Part shown: positions 17,660 to 27,150 of the stretch, piece by piece
Layout: each line of letters starts with the position of its first letter
Numbering within the stretch: position 1 is the stretch's first letter
From: Mobilicoccus massiliensis
Lineage (GTDB): Bacteria; Actinomycetota; Actinomycetes; Actinomycetales; Dermatophilaceae
Length of the DNA stretch: 64,000 nucleotides
Direction: 5' to 3'
Assembly: GCF_000826525.2 (NCBI RefSeq)
Contig: NZ_LN651322.1
Coordinates: forward strand, 1-64,000
Notes under the pieces: model-generated
What the model was told of the DNA's origin: nothing
Seen by the model: the letters and a program-made list of their open reading frames with translations, nothing else
Database searches by the model: none
Position numbers and translations under genes: made by a program

Positions 17660-18895
17660 CTACGCCGTCCGGTTATCCCGCTCGACGCCGGGCGCTTCGG
17701 ACCCTGCGCCGGTCGCCGATCGCGCCGGCCGCTCACTGTCGAGGGCGTGGGCGTCTCGGCGTGCGCTGCCGTCATCGAGTTGTTCGAGGAGTTCTGCCGC
17801 GGTGAGCGGGCGGGGTGCGACGTCGACGACCGACAGCGCGTCCGGATGATCGTGGGCGAGGCCCAGTTCGTGCATACGCCGGGCCGTGACGAAGACGCGT
17901 GACTCCAGTGCGCCGACCATCGCGTTGTAGGCGTCGACGCTGCGGCGCAACGAACCGCCGACCTTGGTGACGTGGCCCCCGAGGGTGCCGAGACGCGAGT
18001 AGAGGTCGCGGCCGAGGTCGAGGAGCTCGCGCGCGTTCTCGGTGAGCGCCTCCTGCTGCCAGGTGAAGGCGACCGTGCGCAGGAGAGCGAGCAGCGTGGC
18101 GGGGGAGGCCAGGACGACCCGGCGGCCCATCGCGTGGTCGTAGAGGGCGGGGTCGGCGTCGAGAGCGGCCGCGAGCACCGCGTCGGAGGGCACGAAGCAC
18201 ACGACCATCTCGGGGGTCGAGGAGAACGCCGTCCAGTACTCCTTCTTCGCGAGGGTCTCGACGTGACCCCGCAGCGACGACGCGTGCGAGGCCAGCAGAC
18301 GCCGTCGTTCTCGTTCGGGGTGCTCCGCGGACTGGGCCGCGAGGAACGCCGTCATCGGTGCCTTGGCGTCGACCACGAGCGACTTGCCTCCGGGCAGGCG
18401 CACGACGACGTCGGGCCGCACGGCCTGGTCGTGCCGGGTATGCGCGGTGACCTGCTCGTCGAAGTCGCAGCGCCCGAGCAGTCCGGCGTGCTCGAGCAGC
18501 CGGCGCAGCGCCGTCTCGCCCCAGACCCCGCGTGTGGTCGAGGAGTTGAGCGAACCGGCCAGCGTGGAGGTCTGCTGCTGCAGCGCCCGGGTGGTCGTGG
18601 CGACCTCGCCGAGCCGCTCGCCGAGCACGCCGAACTGCTCGACCCGATCGCGCTCGAGCACACCCACCTGACGCTCCACCCTGGCCAGCGCGCTCGTCAC
18701 CGGGGCGAGCGCCGCCATGACGGCCTCGTCGTCCTCCTCGTGGCGGCGCAGTTCGTCCACGCGTCCGCGCAAGGCGTCGCGTTCGGCGCCGAGAGCAGCC
18801 AGGGGCGCCGCGTAACGGGCGCGCACGGCGAGCCACGTGACGAGCGCGCCGACGGCCACGCCGAGCAGCAACACGATGAGGTGCACGAGATCCAT
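17660..18895 (-). CDS. rmuC: DNA recombination protein RmuC (mirror copy)
   Basis: Identical to the product of 6934-8169: N-terminal membrane anchor, coiled coil, RmuC domain. It converges on ispH. Confidence 0.93.
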   Translation of the reverse strand: MDLVHLIVLLLGVAVGALVTWLAVRARYAAPLAALGAERDALRGRVDELRRHEEDDEAVMAALAPVTSALARVERQVGVLERDRVEQFGVLGERLGEVATTTRALQQQTSTLAGSLNSSTTRGVWGETALRRLLEHAGLLGRCDFDEQVTAHTRHDQAVRPDVVVRLPGGKSLVVDAKAPMTAFLAAQSAEHPERERRRLLASHASSLRGHVETLAKKEYWTAFSSTPEMVVCFVPSDAVLAAALDADPALYDHAMGRRVVLASPATLLALLRTVAFTWQQEALTENARELLDLGRDLYSRLGTLGGHVTKVGGSLRRSVDAYNAMVGALESRVFVTARRMHELGLAHDHPDALSVVDVAPRPLTAAELLEQLDDGSARRDAHALDSERPARSATGAGSEAPGVERDNRTA

Positions 18896-19062
18896 GACCG
18901 CACGATGACAGTGACCACCGACAACCCTTCCCACCTGCGAGGACGCAGTCGTCGCCGCAGTCTCGGGCAGGCAGTGGAAAGCGCCATTCGTGCCCGTGCT
19001 CGCCACGAAGTCGACGCGAAGTGTCGCACCCTGCCATCGGTCGCGTCTGGTAGACCACAGCC

Positions 19063-19920
19063 ATGGACTTCGAGTTCGACAGCGCGATGGCGCTCACCGC
19101 CACCGATCGGCCCGGCGTGTTCACCGGGCGCATGACCGAGGACTGGACGATCGGACCCGCGGTGAACGGGGGAGTCGTCATGGGTCTCGCGGCCGAGGCG
19201 CTCAGGCAGGTACTCGACTCGGGCGAGACACCCCACGCCGACCCCCTGGCGTTGTCGGCGCACTTCCTCTCGGCCGGCGTGGACGGGCCGGTCGAGGTGA
19301 CGACGGAGGTGCTGCGTCGCGGCCGCACGTTCTCCACCGGTGAGGCCGTCGTGAGTCAGGCCGGCCCCGACGGCTCGCCCGTCGAACGCATGCGGGCGCT
19401 CGCCACGTACGGCGATCTGGACGCGTCTTCCCAGGTCCACCGCTCGATCACCCCGCCCGACATGCCGGATCCCGAGCACTGCCCGTCGGCGTCGACGGCA
19501 CGCGACGCGGGCCCGATGGAGACCCCGCCACTCATGCACCGCCTCGATCTACGCCTGGATCCGGCGACGGCGGAGTGGGCCCTCGGTCGGCCGTCGGGCC
19601 GCGGGGAGATGCGGGCGTGGATGCGGTTCGCCGACGGCCGAGACGCCGATCCCGTCGGGCTGCTGTTCATGCTCGACGCCATGCCGCCGGTGTCGTTCGA
19701 CCTCGGCATCGGCGGGTGGGCGCCGACGTTGGAATTCACCGGGCACGTGCGTGGGCGGCCCGCGCCGGGGTGGCTACGCATGGAGACCCGCACGCGCGTA
19801 CTCACCGGCGGACTCATGGAGGAGGACGCCCTCCTCTGGGACTCCACCGATCGCCTCGTCGCGCAGTCGCGCCAGCTCTGCAGCGTGCGTATCCCCGAGG
19901 GGTGGACTCTGCCCGCGTGA
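19063..19920 (+). CDS. Thioesterase-family protein (mirror copy)
   Basis: Identical to the product of 5909-6766, a double-hotdog thioesterase-like protein. It lies 66 bp upstream of ychF on the same strand. Confidence 0.85.
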   Translation: MDFEFDSAMALTATDRPGVFTGRMTEDWTIGPAVNGGVVMGLAAEALRQVLDSGETPHADPLALSAHFLSAGVDGPVEVTTEVLRRGRTFSTGEAVVSQAGPDGSPVERMRALATYGDLDASSQVHRSITPPDMPDPEHCPSASTARDAGPMETPPLMHRLDLRLDPATAEWALGRPSGRGEMRAWMRFADGRDADPVGLLFMLDAMPPVSFDLGIGGWAPTLEFTGHVRGRPAPGWLRMETRTRVLTGGLMEEDALLWDSTDRLVAQSRQLCSVRIPEGWTLPA

Positions 19921-19986
19921 ACGCGCGGGGCGTCAGCCCGCGGCGGATGCGGCGGTTCGCGGGGCGGCCGGTAAACTCCTGGTCTC

Positions 19987-21081
19987 GTGGCACTCACCAT
20001 CGGAATCGTCGGTCTCCCCAACGTCGGCAAGTCGACGATGTTCAACGCGCTGACCAAGAACAACGTGCTCGCCGCGAACTATCCGTTCGCCACGATCGAG
20101 CCCAACGTCGGAGTCGTGCCGCTGCCGGATCCGCGCCTGGGCCGGCTCGCGGAGATCTTCGGCAGCGAGAAGATCCTCCCGGCCACGGTGAGCTTCGTCG
20201 ACATCGCCGGCATCGTGCGCGGCGCCTCCACCGGTGAGGGCCTCGGCAACAAGTTCCTCGCGAACATCCGTGAGGCCGACGCGATCTGCCAGGTCGTGCG
20301 CGCGTTCGCCGACGACGACGTCACCCACGTCGACGGCAGGGTTGACCCGAGTTCGGACATGGAGACGATCCACACCGAGCTCATCCTCGCCGACCTCCAG
20401 ACCCTCGAGAAGGCGATCCCGCGTCTCGAGAAGGAGGTCAAGGGCAAGAAGGTCGACAAAGCTGTGCTCGACGCCGCCGTCGCCGCCAACGAGGTGCTCG
20501 AGGCCGGGCACACGCTGTTCGCCAAAGCCGGTGAGCTCGCGAAGAGCGGCACCGATGTGGGCCTGTTGCGCGAGCTGGGGTTGATGACGACCAAGCCATT
20601 CCTCTACGTGTTCAACCTCGACGAGGACCAGCTCACCGACGACAAGCTCCACGCCGACCTGCAGGCGCTCGTCGCTCCGGCCGAGGCGATCTTCCTCAAC
20701 GCCAAGTTGGAGTCCGAGGTCGCCGAACTCGACGACGGCGATGCCGCCGAACTGCTGGAGTCCGTGGGCGTCACCGAACGTGGACTGGACCAGCTCGCCC
20801 ACAAGGGCTTTCGCACCCTCGGCCTGCAGACCTACCTCACCGCCGGCCCCAAGGAATCTCGCGCCTGGACGATCCGCCAGGGCTGGACCGCCCCCCAGGC
20901 CGCGGGCGTCATCCACACCGACTTCCAGAAGGGCTTCATCAAGGCCGAGATCGTCGGCTTCGACGACCTCGTCGCCGCCGGCTCGATGGCCGAGGCCAAG
21001 GCCGCAGGCAAGGTCCGCATGGAGGGCAAGGACTACGTCATGGCGGACGGGGACGTGGTGGAGTTCAGGTTCAATGTGTGA
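19987..21081 (+). CDS. ychF: Redox-responsive ATPase YchF (mirror copy)
   Basis: Identical to the product of 4748-5842. GTG start at 19987; TAAACT (19972-19977) lies nine bases upstream as the likely -10 element. Confidence 0.96.
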   Translation: MALTIGIVGLPNVGKSTMFNALTKNNVLAANYPFATIEPNVGVVPLPDPRLGRLAEIFGSEKILPATVSFVDIAGIVRGASTGEGLGNKFLANIREADAICQVVRAFADDDVTHVDGRVDPSSDMETIHTELILADLQTLEKAIPRLEKEVKGKKVDKAVLDAAVAANEVLEAGHTLFAKAGELAKSGTDVGLLRELGLMTTKPFLYVFNLDEDQLTDDKLHADLQALVAPAEAIFLNAKLESEVAELDDGDAAELLESVGVTERGLDQLAHKGFRTLGLQTYLTAGPKESRAWTIRQGWTAPQAAGVIHTDFQKGFIKAEIVGFDDLVAAGSMAEAKAAGKVRMEGKDYVMADGDVVEFRFNV

Positions 21082-21100
21082 CCCTGCACATCCACATTTG

Positions 21101-21476
21101 TCAGTTGAGGTGAGCAGCCGTCGGCCATGACCGAGACGACGGGAACGCGGTGGGTTGTCGATTCGGGTCGAACTGATCGACTGATTCGATCCTGGCGTTT
21201 CCGGAGTCGAGCAAGCGTGCCGGGCCGGTGGTGAGGTCGAGCACAGGACGATCCAGGTCGGTCAGCATTCGAGAGAGGTCCTGACGAAGCTCCTCCAGGG
21301 TGGTGTCGCTCGCCGCTATCGGATTCGCGGTATAGCCGAAGCCGTCGCCGGGCCCGGGGGTAGAGCTCGCGTACTTCCCACACAACATCACCGGTCGCTT
21401 CGTCGAGTGAGCAACGTGCGACGTAGCGCCACGTGCCGTCGGACTCGGCTGTTGGTCTCCCACTGTCAACTGGCAT
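21101..21476 (-). pseudogene. Frameshifted conserved hypothetical gene (mirror copy)
   Basis: Mirror image of 4353-4728 with the same one-base shift in the C/G5 run, here at about 21355-21359. The shared lesion is expected if one arm is a copy of the other. Confidence 0.65.
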
Positions 21477-21524
21477 AGCGCTGACCGTTGGGCCGTCGGC
21501 CCGCGTTCCCTCTATGGTCGGTGC

Positions 21525-21683
21525 ATGGCGATCATTCATTCGCGCATGGACGTCATGGACGGGATCGGCGTCACCATGGCCGATCCGATCCCTGCGCGCA
21601 GGGGCGAGCACGAACACGACCGTGAGAACAGCTGCGGCACGGTCTATCGAGGTGCCCGTGACCTCGCCGGGTGGCGACGATGA
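21525..21683 (+). CDS. Small upstream ORF, 52 residues (mirror copy)
   Basis: Same product as 4146-4304. TATGGT at 21513-21518 is six bases before the ATG; the stop overlaps the ATG of the methyltransferase gene at 21680. No recognised family. Confidence 0.35.
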   Translation: MAIIHSRMDVMDGIGVTMADPIPARRGEHEHDRENSCGTVYRGARDLAGWRR

Positions 21684-22126
21684 CGCCGCGCGTGCCGCCG
21701 GTCGGCCTCGCGCTCATGGCGTTCGGGGCGCAACTCGCCCTCGGCAGGAACCTCGAGGCGACGAAGACATCGACCGCGGTGGCCGGGGCCGTCGGTCTGG
21801 GCTCGGCCGGGCTCATGGTCGGATCGATCGCCGAGTTCGGTAGGCGCCGCACCACGGTCAACCCCATGACGCCCGATGCCTCGGCGCTGGTCACCAGTGG
21901 TCCGAACCGCGTGACCCGCAACCCGATGTACGTCGGAATCGCCGGGCTCCTCGCCGCGCACGCGGTCATGCGTCGATCGCCGAGCTTGCTCGTTCCCGTC
22001 GCCATGTTCGTCGCTGCGATCGATCGGTGGCAGATCCCCGCGGAGGAGGCCGTTCTGCGGGATCGGTTCGGTGACGCGTACGACGCGTACACGGCGAAGA
22101 CACCTCGCTGGCTGGCGGTCGGCTGA
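21680..22126 (+). CDS. ICMT/Ste14-like methyltransferase (mirror copy)
   Basis: Identical to the product of 3703-4149; polytopic, with the RNPMYVG cofactor motif. Confidence 0.75.
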   Translation: MTPRVPPVGLALMAFGAQLALGRNLEATKTSTAVAGAVGLGSAGLMVGSIAEFGRRRTTVNPMTPDASALVTSGPNRVTRNPMYVGIAGLLAAHAVMRRSPSLLVPVAMFVAAIDRWQIPAEEAVLRDRFGDAYDAYTAKTPRWLAVG

Positions 22127-22225
22127 CGCGTCAGCGCATGAGCCCGGTGTGACCGGCGCGAGCAACGGCCTCCAAGAAACACGGCGCGGTCACGCTGCTG
22201 CAGCCCGCGTGACAATGCTCGACGA

Positions 22226-22708
22226 TCAGGCAGGGGACGTCACCGAGATGCGGGCAACCGCCGCTGAGACCGCATCGCTGATGGTGGCGTGCGTCGGTGA
22301 GCGTCGCTCGATGAGTGCCTGGTAGTACAGGGGGCCGGCGAGAAGCCGGGTGACGGATGCCGGGTCGTCATTGTGACCGTGCCGTCGGAGCACGGTGGCG
22401 ACGGTGGCTCGCCGCTCCTCCCAGAACTGTTGCAGCACGTCGCGGACCCCCGGATCCGACCATGCGAGCAGTGCGGTGATCAGCGCAGGCCCGTCCCCGT
22501 CGAGGCGCGCGGCCACCTGAACGGCGAGCGCTTCGAGGTCGCCGCGCAGGCTGCCGGTCGCGGGCGCGTCGAGACCGGCCGCGATGTCGTGCGCCAGGTC
22601 GGCCACGATCCCCGCGACATCGCCCCATCTGCGGTAGATCGAGGATCGATGCACCCCGGATCGGCGCGCGACCTCCTCGATGCGCAGATCTCCTGCGCCG
22701 TGCTCCAC
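22226..22708 (-). CDS. Short TetR/AcrR-family regulator (mirror copy)
   Basis: Identical to the product of 3121-3603, lacking the first DNA-binding helix. Confidence 0.65.
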   Translation of the reverse strand: MEHGAGDLRIEEVARRSGVHRSSIYRRWGDVAGIVADLAHDIAAGLDAPATGSLRGDLEALAVQVAARLDGDGPALITALLAWSDPGVRDVLQQFWEERRATVATVLRRHGHNDDPASVTRLLAGPLYYQALIERRSPTHATISDAVSAAVARISVTSPA

Positions 22709-22785
22709 GCCATCACCGGGGAGGCCGAGCGTCGATCCGGATGACCGGCGACGAAGGCAACACTCCGTCGACGCCGCTCAGTGCG

Positions 22786-23832
22786 TCAGGGCGCGGGCGG
22801 TGCGGCAGTGGAGCCGGTGCCCTCTGCGGAGCCGGACTCCGAGGCAGTGGCGGCCGGGGTAGATGCCGCGTCCGCGGCCGCGTGCGATGACGTGTCCCCG
22901 TGCTTCTTCTTGCGCGGGATGACGTGCATGATCGCCACGACGATCGCACCCACGAGAAGGCCGAAGATCGCTGATCCCACGGTGTTCGTCAGCCACCCGA
23001 GCACCCCCGCGGCGGGACCGGTCGCGTGCATGACCGCCTCCTCGGCGTGGTGCACGAGCGAGTACGGGCCGTGCCAGCCGAGGGTGTCGAAGCCCACGAG
23101 CAGGATGTGTCCGCCGACCCACAACATCGCGACCGTCCCGATGACGCCCAGCGCGGTGAGGACCTTGGGCATTCCCGTCACCAGACCCCGGCCGATCGCC
23201 TGCGCGGCGCCCGACCTGCGGCGGGTCATGTGCAGGCCGATGTCGTCCATCTTCACGATGAGGGCGACCACTCCGTACACGCCGATGGTGATGCCGAAGG
23301 CGACGATGACCAGGATGATCGCTCGCGCCCACAACGTCTCCGCGGCCACCTCGTTGAGCGCGATGACCATGATCTCGGCCGAGAGGATGAAGTCGGTACG
23401 GATCGCTCCTGACACCATCCGGTTCTCGGCGTCATCGCCCTGGAGCAGGGCAGGGGCCTCTTCGGCTCCCTCGTGAGGATGGAGCTTCTCCCAGATCTTC
23501 TCGGCACCCTCGAACGAGAGATACGTGCCACCCAGCATGAGCAACGGGGTCAGCAGCCACGGCGCGAACTGACTCAACAGCAACGCCGCCGGGAGGATGA
23601 AGACGAGCTTGTTGCGCAGCGACCCGATCGTGATGCGTTTGATGGCAGGCAGCTCACGGTCGGGCGTGAATCCCGTGAGGTAACGCGGAGTGACGGCCGT
23701 GTCGTCGACCACGACACCGGCGGCCTTGGCGCTGGCGCGACCAGCGGCCGCACCGACGTCGTCGACCGAAGCGGCGGCGAGCCGGGCCAGCGTTGCGATG
23801 TCGTCGAGCAGAGCGACGAGGCCACCGCTCAT
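22786..23832 (-). CDS. DUF808 membrane protein (mirror copy)
   Basis: Identical to the product of 1997-3043. The mirrored leader ORF is at 23829-23861. Confidence 0.85.
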   Translation of the reverse strand: MSGGLVALLDDIATLARLAAASVDDVGAAAGRASAKAAGVVVDDTAVTPRYLTGFTPDRELPAIKRITIGSLRNKLVFILPAALLLSQFAPWLLTPLLMLGGTYLSFEGAEKIWEKLHPHEGAEEAPALLQGDDAENRMVSGAIRTDFILSAEIMVIALNEVAAETLWARAIILVIVAFGITIGVYGVVALIVKMDDIGLHMTRRRSGAAQAIGRGLVTGMPKVLTALGVIGTVAMLWVGGHILLVGFDTLGWHGPYSLVHHAEEAVMHATGPAAGVLGWLTNTVGSAIFGLLVGAIVVAIMHVIPRKKKHGDTSSHAAADAASTPAATASESGSAEGTGSTAAPPAP

Positions 23833-24094
23833 GCGAGCGCCCCGGGGCGAGAGATCGTCATGGGAACACGGTAAAGGGCCGCGGGCTTCAGGCGACACCG
23901 GCGACGCATCGTCGTCCCGGCGCGGGGCCTGCGTGATCGTCCTCGCAACCCCGGGCACATCGCTGCGGCGAGGTGGATTCGACGAGAGATCTGCTTCTCC
24001 GAGACACCCTGGACGGGCCCCTCGGTAGAGCTGGGCAGGGCGCGGGCCTGCGGATCCGGCGACGAATGCCGCGTCTCGCGTCGAGGGCGCGGAC

Positions 24095-24211
24095 CTCACG
24101 CAACAAAGACCGGTCACTCGGGGCAGTCCGGCGGAGTGCTCGCACAACAGCGCTGGTCAGGGCGGCGCGGTCGGAAAACGGTCGAGTGGTGACCGGTCTT
24201 TGTTGCGTGAG
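24095..24211. repeat. 23-bp inverted repeat (mirror copy)
   Basis: Mirror of 1618-1734, in the gap 23833-24535 between the DUF808 and dehydrogenase genes. Confidence 0.8.
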
Positions 24212-24356
24212 CCTCGCGATCACCGGCGCGCGAGGAGGCGATGCCGGCGCCGCGGGGCTCGCTGGGAGAGAAGCGACGTTCGGATCTGCGGCCGAGCGGG
24301 CCCGCGGGCCGGGTGGCTCCGTGCAAGTGACACGCGCACCGGAGACGGCGTCGAGA

Positions 24357-24453
24357 CACTGTGCACGCCGTACGCAGGGTGCATGGTGCGCCTCGAGCGT
24401 GTGCCGATGACCGTCGGCGTGCACAGTGCGCTTCGAGCGTGTGTCGATAACCG
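24357..24453. repeat. 35-bp direct repeat pair with inverted repeat (mirror copy)
   Basis: Mirror of 1376-1472. The rest of 23833-24535 shows nothing coding. Confidence 0.7.
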
Positions 24454-24535
24454 AGGACGTAGACGGATGCCGCGATACGCGCCGTGCGCGGGGCCCCGAC
24501 AAGCGGCGTCGACCGGCCTGGGGGAGAGTGGCGGC

Positions 24536-25474
24536 ATGACGACCAATCTCCTGTGGCCCGACACGCTCGACGCGCCCGAGTTCGACGGTGACATCAGGGT
24601 CACCGTCTATGACGCCGCCCGACCGCTGCCTCGATCCGTAGCGGACACAGACGTGTTCGTCGTCTGGGGCAGGCCGGGACGACTGCACCGCGAGGACGCC
24701 GAACTGCTGACGAACGTGCGCCTCATCCAGGGCTTCATGGCGGGCACCGACGAGCTGACCGCAGCCGGGTTCGGTGACGACGTCGTCATCTGTTCGGGGG
24801 TCGGGCTGCACGACGCCACCGTCTCGGAGCACACCCTCGCACTCGTCCTCGCCCTCGTGCGGAGGCTGCCCGCCTGCCTCGAGGCGCAGCGCACCCACAC
24901 GTGGCGGCACGACTTCGCCGGCCACCAGCCGCTGCATCCCCAGGGGCCGATCACGACATTGCTCGATGCGAACGTTCTGATCTGGGGCTTCGGCAGCATC
25001 GCCCAGACACTCGCGCCCGTGCTCGCCTCCCTCGGGGCGCGAGTGCGCGGTGTCGCGCGCACTGCCGGAACGCGGGCAGGATTCGAGGTCGTCACCGACG
25101 CCGACCTCGCGACCGCGCTGCCGGAGACCGACGTCCTCATCTCGATCCTTCCTGGCGGTGACGCGACGCGTCACACCATCGACGCCGACCGGCTCGCCCT
25201 CCTGCCCGAGCACGCGTACCTCGTCAACGTCGGCCGCGGATCGGTGCTCGACGAGGAGGCGCTCATCGAGGCGCTGCGGGCCGGCACCCTTGGCGGTGCT
25301 GCCCTCGATGTCATGGAGACCGAGCCACTGCCGCAGGACTCACCGCTGTGGGATGCGCCGAACATCATCCTCACCCCGCACTGCGCCGGCGGGCGACCCG
25401 TCGGATACGCCGACCTGGTACGCGACAACCTCGCCGCCTTGAACGGAGACGGTGAGTTCCGTAACCGGGTCTGA
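24536..25474 (+). CDS. D-isomer-specific 2-hydroxyacid dehydrogenase (mirror copy)
   Basis: Identical to the product of 355-1293. The ribosome binding site GGGGGAGAG is readable just before ATG 24536. This copy adjoins the unique sequence to the right. Confidence 0.9.
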   Translation: MTTNLLWPDTLDAPEFDGDIRVTVYDAARPLPRSVADTDVFVVWGRPGRLHREDAELLTNVRLIQGFMAGTDELTAAGFGDDVVICSGVGLHDATVSEHTLALVLALVRRLPACLEAQRTHTWRHDFAGHQPLHPQGPITTLLDANVLIWGFGSIAQTLAPVLASLGARVRGVARTAGTRAGFEVVTDADLATALPETDVLISILPGGDATRHTIDADRLALLPEHAYLVNVGRGSVLDEEALIEALRAGTLGGAALDVMETEPLPQDSPLWDAPNIILTPHCAGGRPVGYADLVRDNLAALNGDGEFRNRV

Positions 25475-25483
25475 CGCATCTCC

Positions 25484-26020
25484 GCTCGAACAGGCGGTTT
25501 TCACCGCGTCTGTCGGCGCATAACGCAGGCTCGTGGGGTGGAACCGCCTGTCTGAGGTCTCGTGTTCGGTGGCCGTGGAGTGGAACCGCCTGTTCGAGCG
25601 CCGGGTCAGGCCGTCTGATCCCGCTCAGACAGGCGTTTTCACCGCGTCTGTCGGCGCATAACGCGGGCTCGCGGGGTGGAACCGCCTGTCTGAGGTCTCG
25701 TGTTCGGTGGCCGTGGAGTGGAACCGCCTGTCCGAGCGCCGGGCGAGGTCACCTGATCCCGCTCAGACAGGCGCTTTCATCGCGTCTGTCGGCGCATTGC
25801 GCGGGCTCGTGGGGTGGAACCGCCTGTTCTGTCTGAGGTCTCGTGTTCGGTGGCCGTGGAGTGGAACCGCCTGTCCGAGCGCCGGGCGAGGTCACCTGAT
25901 CCCGCTCAGACAGGCGCTTTCATCGCGTCTGTCGGCGCATTGCGCGGGCTCGTGGGGTGGAACCGCCTGTTTGAGCGTGGGAGGGGCTGGCTCGTGGGGT
26001 GGGACCGCCTGTTTGAGCGT
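25484..26020. repeat. 138-bp tandem repeat array, about 3.5 copies plus degenerate tail
   Basis: The GGTGGAACCGCCT anchor ends at 25549, 25687, 25825 and 25968: two 138-bp steps, then one of 143. The five extra bases (CCTGTTCTGTCTGAGG in place of CCTGTCTGAGG) sit at 25826-25833, exactly at the outer end of the inverted repeat. From 25969 the array decays into a shorter, roughly 38-bp unit (GGCTCGTGGGGTGG then GACCGCCTGTTTGAGCGTG). No gene lies here. Confidence 0.88.
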
Positions 26021-26070
26021 GCGTTCGTGTGGGTTGACGTCCGGCACTCGCGACGTCGTCCTGCCCCCGC

Positions 26071-27150
26071 TCAGGCGGGCACGAGACGGCCGACTCCCGC
26101 GAGCGCGCGGTCACGTGTGGGCTGAAGAGCCTCCGAGAGCGCGAGGCGCATGAGTGCCCGCGAGACCGGTGGCAAGACGCGTGCGGGCGGGAGGCGGCGG
26201 GCCTCGTAGCGCGCGAGTGCCGACGTCAGCGGACGACGGGAGAGCTCACCGGCCAGCACATGAGCGTCGATCATCGCCTCGCACGCACCTCGACCGAGGT
26301 TGGGCGTCATCGCGTGGGCGGAGTCGCCGATGAGCACCGCCCGCCCGTGCACGAGCCGATGCATTCGTGGTGTCTCGTAGATGCGCTGGGCGAGAACGGA
26401 TTCCGGAGTCGCGCGCGCGAGCACGTCCTGCACGGCGGCTGCCCGGTCCGGTCTGCCACCGAACACGCGCCTGGCCTCGGCGAGGGCCTCACCGACATCG
26501 ACCTCGACCGACCGCCGCCAGGGGTCGCCACCGGCCGAGCCAGGCAGAGACCCGAGTGTGCTGACGTGCGTCGTGAACCAGTACGTCGAGTCCCGCGGCG
26601 CCTCGACCACACCGGCGAGGTCACCCCGGCCCCAGTACTCCCCGTTCTCCGGCGGTGGCCCGGGCAGGATCCCTCGCAGCGCCAGCCAGGGGGTGAGCCG
26701 TGGACGCAGGTGCTCACCGAACGCCGACCGGCGGACGGCGCTGCGAACCCCGTCGGCTCCGACGACGAGGTCGGCCGGCAGGTCCACGGGGTCGTCGACG
26801 CGCTCGTCCACCCGCCGCACGGAGTCGGGTACTACCGCCTCGAGCAGGTCGATGAGGTCTGGTCGCAGCACGAGGGTCATCGGCAGGTCGCGCGCCGCGA
26901 TCAGCGGTCGACCCGTGCCGTCGCGGAGCGCCCCCGAGGTGGGTTCGGCGGCGAAGGCACGCGCCCGGTCGCCCGCGCCCACCGCGTCGAGCACGCGCCA
27001 TGCCGCCGGCCACAGGCCCAGAGCCGAACCGGCCTCTCGCCGCTCGGGTCGCTCCTCGTGCAGGGTGACGTCGAAGCGGTCGGGGTCGAGCAACGCCGCG
27101 AGGGTGAGCCCCGCGATGCTCCCGCCGACGATCGCGACGCGCGTCTTCAT
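26071..27150 (-). CDS. FAD-dependent monooxygenase (UbiH/PHBH-like)
   Basis: 359 residues from ATG 27150. The FAD-binding GxGxxG-type fingerprint is VAIVGGSIAGLTLAALL at about 5-21, the middle DG motif is DLVVGADGVRSAVRR at about 130-145, and the second FAD motif GDSAHAMTPNLGRGACEAM is at about 270-288. This is the flavoprotein monooxygenase family that hydroxylates aromatic or polyketide substrates in the cytosol; the substrate is unknown. Its ATG overlaps the stop of the upstream amidotransferase (TGATG), so the two form an operon. A GTG one codon earlier is an alternative start. It ends close to the tandem repeat array. Confidence 0.9.
   Translation of the reverse strand: MKTRVAIVGGSIAGLTLAALLDPDRFDVTLHEERPERREAGSALGLWPAAWRVLDAVGAGDRARAFAAEPTSGALRDGTGRPLIAARDLPMTLVLRPDLIDLLEAVVPDSVRRVDERVDDPVDLPADLVVGADGVRSAVRRSAFGEHLRPRLTPWLALRGILPGPPPENGEYWGRGDLAGVVEAPRDSTYWFTTHVSTLGSLPGSAGGDPWRRSVEVDVGEALAEARRVFGGRPDRAAAVQDVLARATPESVLAQRIYETPRMHRLVHGRAVLIGDSAHAMTPNLGRGACEAMIDAHVLAGELSRRPLTSALARYEARRLPPARVLPPVSRALMRLALSEALQPTRDRALAGVGRLVPA

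Larger units (their letters stand above)
12915..25828 (-). repeat. Right arm of the 25.8-kb perfect inverted repeat
   Basis: Reverse complement of 1-12914. Its right-hand end at 25828 falls inside the 138-bp tandem array, next to a five-base irregularity (25826-25833). This arm is continuous with the unique sequence to its right, so it is the more likely true copy, and the left arm the extra one. Confidence 0.97.
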
